A DNA stretch of 43,353 nucleotides, from IMG/VR virus record IMGVR_UViG_3300009134_000006, positions 1 to 43,353 of that record. One strand, written 5' to 3'. The stretch is from a virus. The notes under the pieces are model-generated. The model searched no databases. It saw only the letters and a program-made list of their open reading frames with translations, and was not told the DNA's origin. Positions 6,874 through 13,607 of this stretch are shown here, in pieces. Position numbers and translations under genes: made by a program. Position 1 is the stretch's first letter. Every line of letters starts with the position of its first letter.

Positions 6874-7518
6874 TTAGTAAAAGTGAATTTTTAAAATCAC
6901 CTTACCGATGATTTCGAGGGTTTGATCACCGGCGATTAATTGCGGGGGATATTTTGGGTTGCGAGAACTCAAAATTATTCCCCGCTTTTCTTTATGGACA
7001 TATTTGATTGCAACTTCACCTGAATCACAGCGGATGACAGCAAGGTCTCCTGTGCCTTTGATTTCGGTTTTTCTAAGTGGGGATACAACAATTAGATCAT
7101 TTTCATATATGTCGGGCTCCATGCTGGCACCCTGGACTTTTAATATGAAGGCTTTTGGATCCTTAATTAAATTTTCGGGAAGTGGAAAATAACCATCTAC
7201 ATGCTCAATAGGAGTGATTGGATAACCAGCAGGCACATTGCCCAGGATGGGTAGAGAAACAAGTTCTTCTGTAGTATATTCGGCAGCAGGTGAACGGGTA
7301 ATAATAGATTCTTCTTCACCGGTTAAAAGCCAAGAAGGGCTAACGTTAAAGGCCTTACAAATGCGCATAATTGTTGTATTTGTAAGTCCCCTCATTCCTT
7401 TTTCAATTTCACAAATCCCACCTACGGACATTTCTGCCTTTTTCGCAAATTCTAATTGACTAAGACCTAAACTTAACCGTAATTGCTTAATTCTTTTGCC
7501 AATACTATTCACATGCAA
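6874..7518 (-). CDS. LexA/CI-type phage repressor with S24 self-cleavage domain
   Basis: The 214-residue protein has an N-terminal Cro/CI HTH (GLSQLEFAKKAEMSVGGICEIE, about 18-39). After the linker come the Ala97-Gly98 cleavage site, Ser132 in GASMEPDI and Lys172 in VAIKYVHK, the S24 peptidase dyad. It should hold the early promoter silent and self-cleave on RecA activation, so induction is probably SOS-linked. This differs from Mu c, which has no such domain. The longest form uses TTG at 7518; a GTG at 7512 is an alternative, and neither has a strong ribosome site. The methyltransferase-nuclease follows directly. Divergent early genes start beyond the operator. Confidence 0.92.
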   Translation of the reverse strand: MHVNSIGKRIKQLRLSLGLSQLEFAKKAEMSVGGICEIEKGMRGLTNTTIMRICKAFNVSPSWLLTGEEESIITRSPAAEYTTEELVSLPILGNVPAGYPITPIEHVDGYFPLPENLIKDPKAFILKVQGASMEPDIYENDLIVVSPLRKTEIKGTGDLAVIRCDSGEVAIKYVHKEKRGIILSSRNPKYPPQLIAGDQTLEIIGKVILKIHFY

Positions 7519-7533
7519 TATCCATGCCCGCTA

Positions 7534-7580
7534 ATTCAATATACGGAACATTCTCTCTTGACAAATTCCGTATATTGAAT
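7534..7580. promoter_or_regulatory. repressor operator, perfect 15-bp inverted repeat
   Basis: ATTCAATATACGGAA (7534-7548) and TTCCGTATATTGAAT (7566-7580) are exact inverse copies 17 bp apart, in the gap between the repressor and the early genes. The right arm lies between the -35 and -10 of the rightward early promoter. The left arm covers the expected -10 of a leftward repressor promoter. This is the layout of a bidirectional lysis-lysogeny switch. Binding by the CI-like protein is inferred. Confidence 0.82.
7536..7565 (-). promoter_or_regulatory. leftward repressor promoter (overlapping early promoter)
   Basis: On the minus strand TTGTCA (from 7565 down to 7560) is followed 17 bases later by TATTGA inside the left operator arm. 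It overlaps the -35 of the early promoter back to back, so the two polymerases should compete. The -10 is weaker than that of the early promoter. Confidence 0.5.
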
Positions 7581-7585
7581 ATAAT
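7558..7585 (+). promoter_or_regulatory. rightward early promoter
   Basis: TTGACA (7558-7563) and TATAAT (7580-7585) are both consensus with a 16-bp spacer. The repressor operator arm 7566-7580 fills the spacer. The transcript would begin near 7592 and run into the early genes. Confidence 0.78.
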
Positions 7586-7637
7586 GTTATATAATGATTT
7601 GCTTTAAGAGTAGAGGAGCAGTGACCCTTGATGACCC

Positions 7638-7662
7638 GAAGCATTTTTGGGGTAGCTGCTTC
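7638..7662 (+). other. leader hairpin of the early transcript
   Basis: GAAGCA (7638-7643) pairs with TGCTTC (7657-7662), and an overlapping ACCC/GGGT pairing (7633-7636 with 7650-7653) could compete with it. TTTGGTTTTT follows. It might be a weak terminator or attenuator before the first early gene. The stem is short and the call is tentative. Confidence 0.3.
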
Positions 7663-7693
7663 TTTGGTTTTTGCATAAAAAAAGGAGGATAAG

Positions 7694-7879
7694 ATGAATA
7701 AATCATTCACCCCTGAAGACAGAAAAGCAAAGATAGATTTTGCTTTGGATATGGCTGAAAAAATAATCGAAAAGTATCCGGACTTAGGAGACAGACTTGA
7801 TATTGCTATGTTGATTAATGATATTTTGGATCTTAATTCATTCGCAACGAAACTCATTTCCGACCAAGGCGACGGTTAA
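7694..7879 (+). CDS. small early protein, unknown
   Basis: The protein has 61 residues, mostly predicted helical and acidic (KIDFALDMAEKIIEKYPDLGDRL). It starts after a very strong AAAGGAGG ribosome site. It is the first gene of the rightward early transcript, the place where many temperate phages encode a switch or anti-host factor. I do not recognise a family. Its last 26 bases overlap the tail of an opposing small gene. Confidence 0.6.
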   Translation: MNKSFTPEDRKAKIDFALDMAEKIIEKYPDLGDRLDIAMLINDILDLNSFATKLISDQGDG

Positions 7880-7994
7880 TGCTGGCTCTTATTTGTTCCA
7901 GTTCTTTTAGCTTTTCGTCTATATTTTTAAGAACGTTCAACATTTCTTTGAATGTTTTTAAAAGTTCTTGCTTAAAATTTTGTTCGTCATTCAT
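7854..7994 (-). CDS. 46-residue coiled-coil protein, opposite strand
   Basis: The ATG at 7994 has GGAGGTA a few bases upstream on the minus strand. The product (MNDEQNFKQELLKTFKEMLN...) is one long charged helix with heptad-like leucines. A TTGACA (8038-8033) supports a leftward promoter that would leave a leader of only about ten bases. The gene is tail-to-tail with, and overlaps, the preceding early gene. A longer in-frame start upstream lacks a ribosome site and was not used. Function is unknown; opposing transcription could tune the early operon. Confidence 0.55.
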   Translation of the reverse strand: MNDEQNFKQELLKTFKEMLNVLKNIDEKLKELEQIRASINRRLGRK

Positions 7995-8013
7995 ATTACC
8001 TCCAGTGAATAAG

Positions 8014-8038
8014 TATAATGTTATATAACGGTTTGTCA
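8014..8038. promoter_or_regulatory. divergent control region with repeated TATAATGTTATATAA
   Basis: The 15-base word TATAATGTTATATAA at 8014-8028 is an exact repeat of 7580-7594 at the early promoter. TTGACA on the minus strand lies at 8038-8033. The region separates the leftward 46-residue gene from the rightward Cro/Ner-like gene and may be a second site for the regulators. Confidence 0.45.
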
Positions 8039-8051
8039 AGGGGCGAAAAAC

Positions 8052-8282
8052 ATGGGTAGAATCAAGAATCCAGAACAAGTCCGGTGGAAATTAAAACTTG
8101 CAATTATTGAACAATATGGAACCGAACGTGCATTTGCTAAAGTATTAGGTATCTCCCTGCAGCAATTATCACATATTATCATGGGTCGAAATAAAGGTTG
8201 GCATATTAGAGGAAAAGCTTCGGAGTTGTTAGGACACTCTGAGGAATATTTATTCGGAGGTGGTAATGGCAAGGATAGATAG
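8052..8282 (+). CDS. Cro/Ner-type HTH regulator
   Basis: The protein has 76 residues with a central HTH (GTERAFAKVLGISLQQLSHIIMG) followed by a basic stretch. Its size and early position match the Ner or Cro proteins that shut down early and repressor transcription in lambdoid and Mu-like phages. AAGGGG lies about 8 bases before the ATG. It overlaps the next gene by 17 bases. Confidence 0.7.
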   Translation: MGRIKNPEQVRWKLKLAIIEQYGTERAFAKVLGISLQQLSHIIMGRNKGWHIRGKASELLGHSEEYLFGGGNGKDR

Positions 8283-8505
8283 TTTGCCGAGAAGCGCAGC
8301 GGAGATAAGGAATATCCCGGAGAGGCACTGGCTGAAGAGTGATAAGGATGTGAGGCTGGTGGCGTTTTATCCTTTCCGGGATTTTTATGGTGGGTATCTC
8401 GTGTATGAGATTGAGAAACGGAGATTTAAACAATTCGTTTCAAACAAGATGGCGAGAAAGTTGGGTGTAAAGGAGGTGTATATCTATGGTAGGCGAGCAA
8501 GTTAA
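8266..8505 (+). CDS. small early protein, unknown
   Basis: The protein has 79 residues. ATG 8266 was chosen because GGAGG (8256-8260) is correctly spaced; GTG 8260 would lie on the ribosome site itself. The sequence mixes short strands and aromatic residues (LVAFYPFRDFYGGYLVYEIEK) and ends in a basic strand. No family is recognised. It is translationally coupled to both neighbours by overlaps. Confidence 0.6.
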   Translation: MARIDSLPRSAAEIRNIPERHWLKSDKDVRLVAFYPFRDFYGGYLVYEIEKRRFKQFVSNKMARKLGVKEVYIYGRRAS

Positions 8506-8797
8506 GTATCGCAGTTATGAAGAGCTGGTCCAAGAGTATAAAGAGAAATACGATATTGAGATTGGCTCTTTTGTTTTGATCCCAGCAGTGAATGGCAGGA
8601 AGCAAAAGAAAAAAGTTGATTATGGCGAAATGATTGACCTGGTTGGGATGCAATCAGGTCAGCATGTGGTTATGTTCAGGCAAAGGAATAAGAAACTGCT
8701 GTTCACAATAGAAGAATTGGAAAAGTGCTGGCGTAAGTGCTCGGCGGAGCCAAGGGTAAGGAAAATTCTACAAGGAGGACAAGATGGTGGTAGTTGA
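8486..8797 (+). CDS. small early protein, unknown
   Basis: The protein has 103 residues with AAAGGAGG upstream. It has a helical N-terminus (YRSYEELVQEYKEKYDIEIG) and then a basic loop and strands (HVVMFRQRNKKLLFTIEELEKCW), which could be a small nucleic-acid-binding fold. No family is recognised. Confidence 0.6.
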   Translation: MVGEQVKYRSYEELVQEYKEKYDIEIGSFVLIPAVNGRKQKKKVDYGEMIDLVGMQSGQHVVMFRQRNKKLLFTIEELEKCWRKCSAEPRVRKILQGGQDGGS

Positions 8798-9011
8798 GAT
8801 AAAAGTTACCGATATAAAAGATTGTTGTTGTGAAGAAGAAACAAGAAAGAAGTTAAGAGCTGAAATTAAATCCGCGATTGAAAGTAGTTACCTTGTGAAA
8901 AAGATGAATCGAATAAGCCGGAATGCATTACGAAGAGGATTTCATGTTGTCGCAAGGCATTCTGAATGTATCGCTGAAAAAGTTAATCGGATTAACCAGA
9001 AATGTACTTAA
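8784..9011 (+). CDS. small basic Cys-containing early protein
   Basis: The protein has 75 residues. A CCC triplet (DCCCEEE, about 13-19) and two more cysteines stand in a lysine- and arginine-rich chain. AAGGAGG precedes the ATG. It ends tail-to-tail with a gene on the other strand, sharing four bases. Confidence 0.55.
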   Translation: MVVVEIKVTDIKDCCCEEETRKKLRAEIKSAIESSYLVKKMNRISRNALRRGFHVVARHSECIAEKVNRINQKCT

Positions 9012-9208
9012 GATTTTTCAATATCCAAGAGACGAAGTTCGTGATCTTTGGACCATTGAACGAGAATTATTGTGGTCATAGCTAAAGCTTCTAACGCAAC
9101 ATCTGGTTTATTAGTGTTTATCGCATTTTGTAATTGTTTCATTGCTTTAGTGAGTTCCTTTTCCTGGTCTATTTTTTCGCTCTTTGTTAAATATCCATTG
9201 ATTGACAC
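9008..9208 (-). CDS. 66-residue helical protein on the opposite strand
   Basis: The GTG start at 9208 has AAAGGAGGTG about 8 bases upstream on the minus strand, which argues for real translation. The product is helical and acidic-basic (SEKIDQEKELTKAMKQLQNAI) with a hydrophobic mid-section. It is the second leftward gene embedded in the rightward early operon. Function is unknown. Confidence 0.55.
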   Translation of the reverse strand: MSINGYLTKSEKIDQEKELTKAMKQLQNAINTNKPDVALEALAMTTIILVQWSKDHELRLLDIEKS

Positions 9209-9274
9209 AATTGGCTCACCTCCTTTCAGTTACTTATACCGCAGAGAAGTATATTCTGATAAGGGGGTGAGTCA

Positions 9275-9502
9275 ATGATTTTTAAAAAGATGATTACAGT
9301 GATGAAAAGACCGATTACAGCGATAACAAGGAAATGGCGAAGGTGGCGGGCTGGTCTTTTTCTGGGTCGGTTGCGTAAGATGTTGTTAAGGTTGAATGAT
9401 AAATTAAAGAATGCAGGGTTTACACGGCACGAGCGGAGAAGGATATCCCATAATATTTTGAAAAACATTGAAGATGCGGTAAGCACTTTTTTGAAGGAAT
9501 AA
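9275..9502 (+). CDS. small very basic early protein
   Basis: The protein has 75 residues with clusters such as RKWRRWRAG and RHERRR, suggesting nucleic-acid contact. AAGGGGG precedes the ATG. No family is recognised. Confidence 0.55.
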   Translation: MIFKKMITVMKRPITAITRKWRRWRAGLFLGRLRKMLLRLNDKLKNAGFTRHERRRISHNILKNIEDAVSTFLKE

Positions 9503-9516
9503 ATAAGGAGGTTTTT

Positions 9517-9660
9517 ATGTTGGTGGCGATTTTATTTTTAATAATCATAGCATTAGTAATAGCCATCCTGATTCTTTTGAGTATGGTAAAAGGATTGAAA
9601 GAAGGGATGGATAGGCTTGGTCAAAAAAGATTAAGAGATATCGCCGGGAGCAAACGATGA
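9517..9660 (+). CDS. 47-residue single-TM protein
   Basis: AAGGAGG at 9505-9511 precedes the ATG. The first 25 residues (LVAILFLIIIALVIAILILLS) form one membrane helix and the rest is basic (LGQKRLRDIAGSKR). It overlaps the next gene as ATGA. It may be an inner-membrane early protein. Function is unknown. Confidence 0.6.
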   Translation: MLVAILFLIIIALVIAILILLSMVKGLKEGMDRLGQKRLRDIAGSKR

Positions 9661-9848
9661 AGGTAACGGTAAAATTGGCTAAAAATATAAGATCAGGGAT
9701 GTGTTGTATTAAGGAGGTTAGACATAAAGGAATCAGGGCGGTGTTGTGGGAGGATGATTGGGTGAGATTGGTGCCGTTGGACGCTAAGGTACAGCAGATT
9801 TCATATAGGAAGGATTTGGTGTTTACGGTGTTAGAAGAGGAGGAATGA
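9657..9848 (+). CDS. small beta-rich early protein, unknown
   Basis: The protein has 63 residues, strand-rich with two adjacent cysteines (GMCCIKEV) and an acidic tail. It is coupled to both neighbours by ATGA overlaps. No family is recognised. Confidence 0.55.
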   Translation: MKVTVKLAKNIRSGMCCIKEVRHKGIRAVLWEDDWVRLVPLDAKVQQISYRKDLVFTVLEEEE

Positions 9849-10336
9849 TGAGGACTAAAGAAATTAGGTTGCAGGGGAAGAAGTACAGGCTTTCCCATGA
9901 TGAGATACACAAGATTAATTTAATTAGAAAGGGGTTGATGCTACAAGATAAAATTCAACCTTTGTCGAGCGAGTTGAAGAAAGTTAAGGATGAACTTGCC
10001 GGTATAGCGATTGATCGTCGCGGTGAGGGCAGGATGGTTCGGTTGGATGGGATTATTGCAGAGGCAGTGGTAGAATGGCACAGGAAGATTACGGTTGATC
10101 CGGAGAAGGCTGCGGAGTTAAAAAACGTTCTGGGCAAAAGGGATTTTCATTTGTTTTTTGAAGAACGGGCTGAGTATAGACCGACAAAGGAATTGAATCT
10201 TCTTATTAAAGCGAGTGATAAAGGAGCGAAGTTGAAAAAGGCAGAGGTGTTGAGCGCATTGAAGATCAAGGAGAGTGGGCCGTATGTGAAGATTAAGGAG
10301 AAGGCGAAAAAGCGGAGGAGGAAGCTTGAAAAGTGA
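9845..10336 (+). CDS. early protein with N-terminal coiled coil (possible Gam-position gene)
   Basis: The 163-residue protein opens with a strand and a helical region (HDEIHKINLIRKGLMLQDKI then LSSELKKVKDEL), followed by a mixed middle and a strongly basic C-terminus (KEKAKKRRRKLEK). Its size and placement recall the host-nuclease inhibitor (Gam) of Mu, but no clear sequence match is visible, so the function is left open. GAGGAGG precedes the start. Confidence 0.6.
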   Translation: MMRTKEIRLQGKKYRLSHDEIHKINLIRKGLMLQDKIQPLSSELKKVKDELAGIAIDRRGEGRMVRLDGIIAEAVVEWHRKITVDPEKAAELKNVLGKRDFHLFFEERAEYRPTKELNLLIKASDKGAKLKKAEVLSALKIKESGPYVKIKEKAKKRRRKLEK

Positions 10337-10595
10337 TGCTATAGTACAGGAAGAGGAAAGGCGGAAAGAGAAGGAAAAATTAAGAGAAAAAGAACATATT
10401 AAGTTGATGTTTCAGCTGGCGGTTTCAAAGCTTTTTGACGCCGGAGTATATAAAATGACAGGCGATTTAGCTGATCGTAAGTTAGATCATCTATTTGAGA
10501 CTGAATTTGAGAGACCTGATTTTCTGGTACGGTTAGGATTTTTCCTTGTTGAAGTTGGTCTATATCCCGGGCGATTTCAAACAAAGATTGACTGA
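10326..10595 (+). CDS. small charged early protein, TTG start
   Basis: The protein has 89 residues. TTG at 10326 is taken because GGAGGAGG (10315-10322) is just upstream, inside the preceding gene. A highly charged helix (EEERRKEKEKLREKEHI) leads into a more globular part. A minus-strand ORF on top of it has no ribosome site and was rejected. Confidence 0.55.
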   Translation: MKSDAIVQEEERRKEKEKLREKEHIKLMFQLAVSKLFDAGVYKMTGDLADRKLDHLFETEFERPDFLVRLGFFLVEVGLYPGRFQTKID

Positions 10596-10683
10596 GATTA
10601 ATGATACGTTCTTTGAGATACTTTAATTCATTTTTATTCATTGATAAACATAGCAATTTTATTGAGCAAGTCAAGGAGGTAAT

Positions 10684-10881
10684 GTGGGGAAGAAATTAGC
10701 GAAGAATGAGATTTTGAAGAGATTAATAAAGAATGAGCTCTTGATTTTAGATGGTATTATTGGGTAGGAAATTAGCCGAGCCCTTATTGAAATTCTAAAA
10801 CATACTACAAATTATATAGATATATTGGAACTGAAAGGGAGAATTCATAAATATATTGACGATTTTTTTGAGAGAGGTTAA
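10684..10881 (+). pseudogene. 65-codon gene with an in-frame TAG at codon 28
   Basis: GTG 10684 follows AAGGAGGT and reads 27 codons (ending LLILDGIIG) to TAG at 10765-10767. The same frame then continues for 37 codons of plausible helical protein (EISRALIEILKHTTNYIDILEL) to TAA at 10879-10881. That TAA is one base before the GTG of the next gene, the operon spacing expected of a real gene end. This is either a nonsense-mutated gene, or amber readthrough or recoding. TAG is used as a normal stop elsewhere (12014-12016), so mutation is the simpler reading. The rest of the 10596-10882 gap shows nothing else. Confidence 0.5.
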
Positions 10882-10882
10882 T

Positions 10883-12016
10883 GTGAAAAAAGATATCATT
10901 AAAGTTGTAAGAGATGAGGAGAGTGGGAAGAAGGTAGAAATAACACAAAAGATGGTGATTGAATATGGTGAGGCAATTGCGTTGTATCGAGAAGGCATTC
11001 AAAAAACAAATCAGGGAATGTTCAATTTGATTCTTTCGGTGGGACAGATGATTGATAAAAAATTGTATTTAGCGGCCGGATATAAAAACGTGGAGCAATT
11101 TGCGGTCGAAGATTTAGAAATGAGCCGAGGGCATGCATATAAGTTTTACGAACTTTATAAAAAATTACCGCCCAAGATACTTGAATGGGGATGTCTCACT
11201 GTGCGAAAACATCAAAAAGCCCTGAGTTTTCGTAGACTTTTCGTATTACCAAATGACACGGAAGCTCTGGAAGGACTTACGGAAGAAGACCTCGAAACGA
11301 TGGCGGGAATGAGTGATGCGGAGTTTGAGGCAGAAATGGCAAAATTGAGAAAAGATGATTATGACAGGGGAAGAGACGGTGGTCGTGGTCCATCAGACGT
11401 AAAGCGGGCGCTGATATCGAGAGACCGGTATCGTGATCAGCAGAAGAAGATCACACGGCTTAAGGAAAAATTTGATACTGCGTTGAATGAAAAGGATGAA
11501 CTGGTTGGTGAAATTGAGAAGATGGAGAAACGGATTGAAGATTTAAAAAGGGTTACGTCGCCGGATAAGAATAAGAACGAGTTGATTCAGGAAAATAAAA
11601 ATTTGCTGCTTAAACTCGCTGAATTAGAGAAGTTGGTGGATGCTGATAAGGTACTCAATTTTGTCGGAGAGTCGGGTATAAGATATGCGCTCGAGGCAAT
11701 AAGTGAATGCTCAATAATCTTTGGCAGGCTCAGCAAGATTGAATTACGTTCGCATGAGCAGTGGGTAGAGTTCAGGGCATACACAGATACAATTAGACAA
11801 TTACTTGAAACCTGTGAGGAGAAGATAGCAGTAACGATGGCGGAGAAGGGGTTGCATCCAAAGGAATATGAGGAGTGGCATGATGGTTCATTCAAGTATC
11901 ACATGGACAAAGCAACAGAAAATATGCGCAAGGATCATGCTGAGAAAACGGAGAAGGAAACCGATGAGATGATTGAGAAAGCAAAAGAAGATCGGAAAAA
12001 ACGGAAGAAGAAATAG
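10883..12016 (+). CDS. DUF3102-like coiled-coil protein upstream of the transposase
   Basis: The protein is about 377 residues from GTG 10883, chosen over the far-upstream TTG because GAGGT is 5 bases before it. The N-terminal part (QGMFNLILSVGQMIDKK...YKNVEQFAVEDLEMSRGHAYKFYELYKKL) matches the look of DUF3102-type phage proteins that share an HTH-like unit with ParB-type factors. A long coiled coil follows (RYRDQQKKITRLKEKFDTAL onward), then a second globular part and a lysine-rich end. Its position before the transposase suggests a role in transpositional replication or DNA binding. That role is inferred. Confidence 0.6.
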   Translation: MKKDIIKVVRDEESGKKVEITQKMVIEYGEAIALYREGIQKTNQGMFNLILSVGQMIDKKLYLAAGYKNVEQFAVEDLEMSRGHAYKFYELYKKLPPKILEWGCLTVRKHQKALSFRRLFVLPNDTEALEGLTEEDLETMAGMSDAEFEAEMAKLRKDDYDRGRDGGRGPSDVKRALISRDRYRDQQKKITRLKEKFDTALNEKDELVGEIEKMEKRIEDLKRVTSPDKNKNELIQENKNLLLKLAELEKLVDADKVLNFVGESGIRYALEAISECSIIFGRLSKIELRSHEQWVEFRAYTDTIRQLLETCEEKIAVTMAEKGLHPKEYEEWHDGSFKYHMDKATENMRKDHAEKTEKETDEMIEKAKEDRKKRKKK

Positions 12017-12023
12017 CTCATTT

Positions 12024-13607
12024 ATGAAAATACCACGGGAAATTCTGCGGGAGATTTCGGAACGTCCGAGCGGTGAACGGCGCCAGGAGGTCAAGAAGAC
12101 CGCGGCACAATATATTGTAAATGTAGCTACGGTATACCGTGAATTGCAGAAATATGAAAATAGAGTTAAAGGTCTGCGGTTAAATAATAATGAAGAAAAA
12201 ATTGTTAAGACGATTATGGGGTTGAAATTAAAAAGTAGAGGCAAGAAACATCAACACATTTCCACTCAGATGGCAATAAAAGAAGCAATGAGACGGGAGA
12301 TTATCCCGGATAAAAGGTATAACAGAGCCAGAGTAGATGAGGTGGCAAGGGTTCTGGGTTTAGACGAAAGGCACATACGCATGCCACGGCCATGCGTGCG
12401 GCTTACGACGCCGGGGCCCAATACCTGGTCTCAAGTAGATTTCACGGTGGCACAGTGTTTCTATTTGAAAAATATGCGAGTACATTTCCGTGATGTTCTA
12501 TCAAAGAAAGAACCGAAGAAAAAGATCATCCTGGGTTCGTATGTGGAGATGTATTCGGGATGCAAGTTCTGGTATGCATACGAGGCGCTGGGAGAAAATA
12601 CCAGAGATGCCACTGATTTTCTGTATCAGGCATTTGTAAAAAAGAATGCTACATTCCCGATGCACGGGTTGCCCTGGAATATTTATTGCGACCGTGGCAG
12701 TCCTTTTAGATCCAAATATTTCAGAAATCTATTAGAGCGACTGAATATTAATTTGTATTTGCACATGCCGGGGAATGCGCGGGCAACCGGGATGGTTGAA
12801 AAGAGTTTTCAACAGGTGCAGCGATTCGAGGCGATGTTGAAAACCAGGGTGCATCCAAAGGACTGGCCAAGTATTGAAGATTTTAATCGCTGGCTTTTCG
12901 AATTTTCTGTGGACGAGAATAACAAAAGCGTAGGGCGTAGCGCGAAAGGCGTAGAGCATAAACGTAGATTTGAGAAGTGGTGTGAGATCCACCCGGATGA
13001 TTTGAGGGTATGCCCGCCGAAAGAAATATTTATGAATCTCACCGCGGTGGGTGAATTACAGAGATTAGTGCATCCTGAATTGTGTATTTATTATGGTAAC
13101 AAGGCTTACTGGGTCGGGATTTCTGATATTGTGAATGAAAAGGTTGATGTATTTATTAATGTGGATGGTAAGCTATGGATTCAACATCCTTTTGTGGGTT
13201 TTGTTGGTCCCCTGGAAGAGGGCATTAAGGCGAATGTAATGGGTGTAGATTTTGACAGACCCGAGCTGACTTTCTGGGAGAAGAATAAGAGAGAAGCAGA
13301 GGAAATTGTTGAAGCAAAAGGGATTGTTGGTCCAGGACAATATTACAGTCGGGAGAGTGATAAGGCGTATAGAATTCAGGAAATTAAACGATCAGGGGAT
13401 CAGGATATCAGGGATACAAAGATGACATTATTAGAGGCGAAGATGAAGATTAGTGAGGTTGTGGGGATCCCCCTGGGGCAGATGCCAGAATCGACCAGGG
13501 AGATTATTGATGAAATTCTGAGGTCCAATGCAGATGATGGTATGATCCCAAATGAAATCATAGAAGAAATATGTGGAAGAATTAAGGAGACAATATGTTT
13601 AGAGTAA
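12024..13607 (+). CDS. A: DDE transposase (MuA-like integrase)
   Basis: The protein has 527 residues from ATG 12024. A 544-residue form starts at 11973 inside the preceding gene and is less likely, although neither ATG has a close ribosome site. The rve-type core holds D139 (SQVDFT), D223 (YCDRGSP) and E259 (GMVEKSF) with exactly 35 residues between the last two, the D,D-35-E triad. A Mu-type C-terminal barrel domain follows (LCIYYGNKAYWVG). It is shorter than MuA (663), with a reduced N-terminal DNA-binding region. It should cut and join the ends described at 78 and 43277. It overlaps the ATPase gene by 13 bases. Confidence 0.95.
   Translation: MKIPREILREISERPSGERRQEVKKTAAQYIVNVATVYRELQKYENRVKGLRLNNNEEKIVKTIMGLKLKSRGKKHQHISTQMAIKEAMRREIIPDKRYNRARVDEVARVLGLDERHIRMPRPCVRLTTPGPNTWSQVDFTVAQCFYLKNMRVHFRDVLSKKEPKKKIILGSYVEMYSGCKFWYAYEALGENTRDATDFLYQAFVKKNATFPMHGLPWNIYCDRGSPFRSKYFRNLLERLNINLYLHMPGNARATGMVEKSFQQVQRFEAMLKTRVHPKDWPSIEDFNRWLFEFSVDENNKSVGRSAKGVEHKRRFEKWCEIHPDDLRVCPPKEIFMNLTAVGELQRLVHPELCIYYGNKAYWVGISDIVNEKVDVFINVDGKLWIQHPFVGFVGPLEEGIKANVMGVDFDRPELTFWEKNKREAEEIVEAKGIVGPGQYYSRESDKAYRIQEIKRSGDQDIRDTKMTLLEAKMKISEVVGIPLGQMPESTREIIDEILRSNADDGMIPNEIIEEICGRIKETICLE
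13391..13408. repeat. 18-bp dispersed repeat, copy 1
   Basis: ATCAGGGGATCAGGATAT lies inside the transposase gene and is repeated exactly at 25388-25405 between capsid genes. Here it encodes RSGDQDI and following residues. Confidence 0.6.

Noticed and set aside
10399-10674. Minus-strand ORF of 91 codons over the early gene at 10326-10595
   Set aside because: It has a protein-like look but no ribosome site at either possible ATG, and the plus-strand frame has a strong GGAGGAGG and fits the operon.
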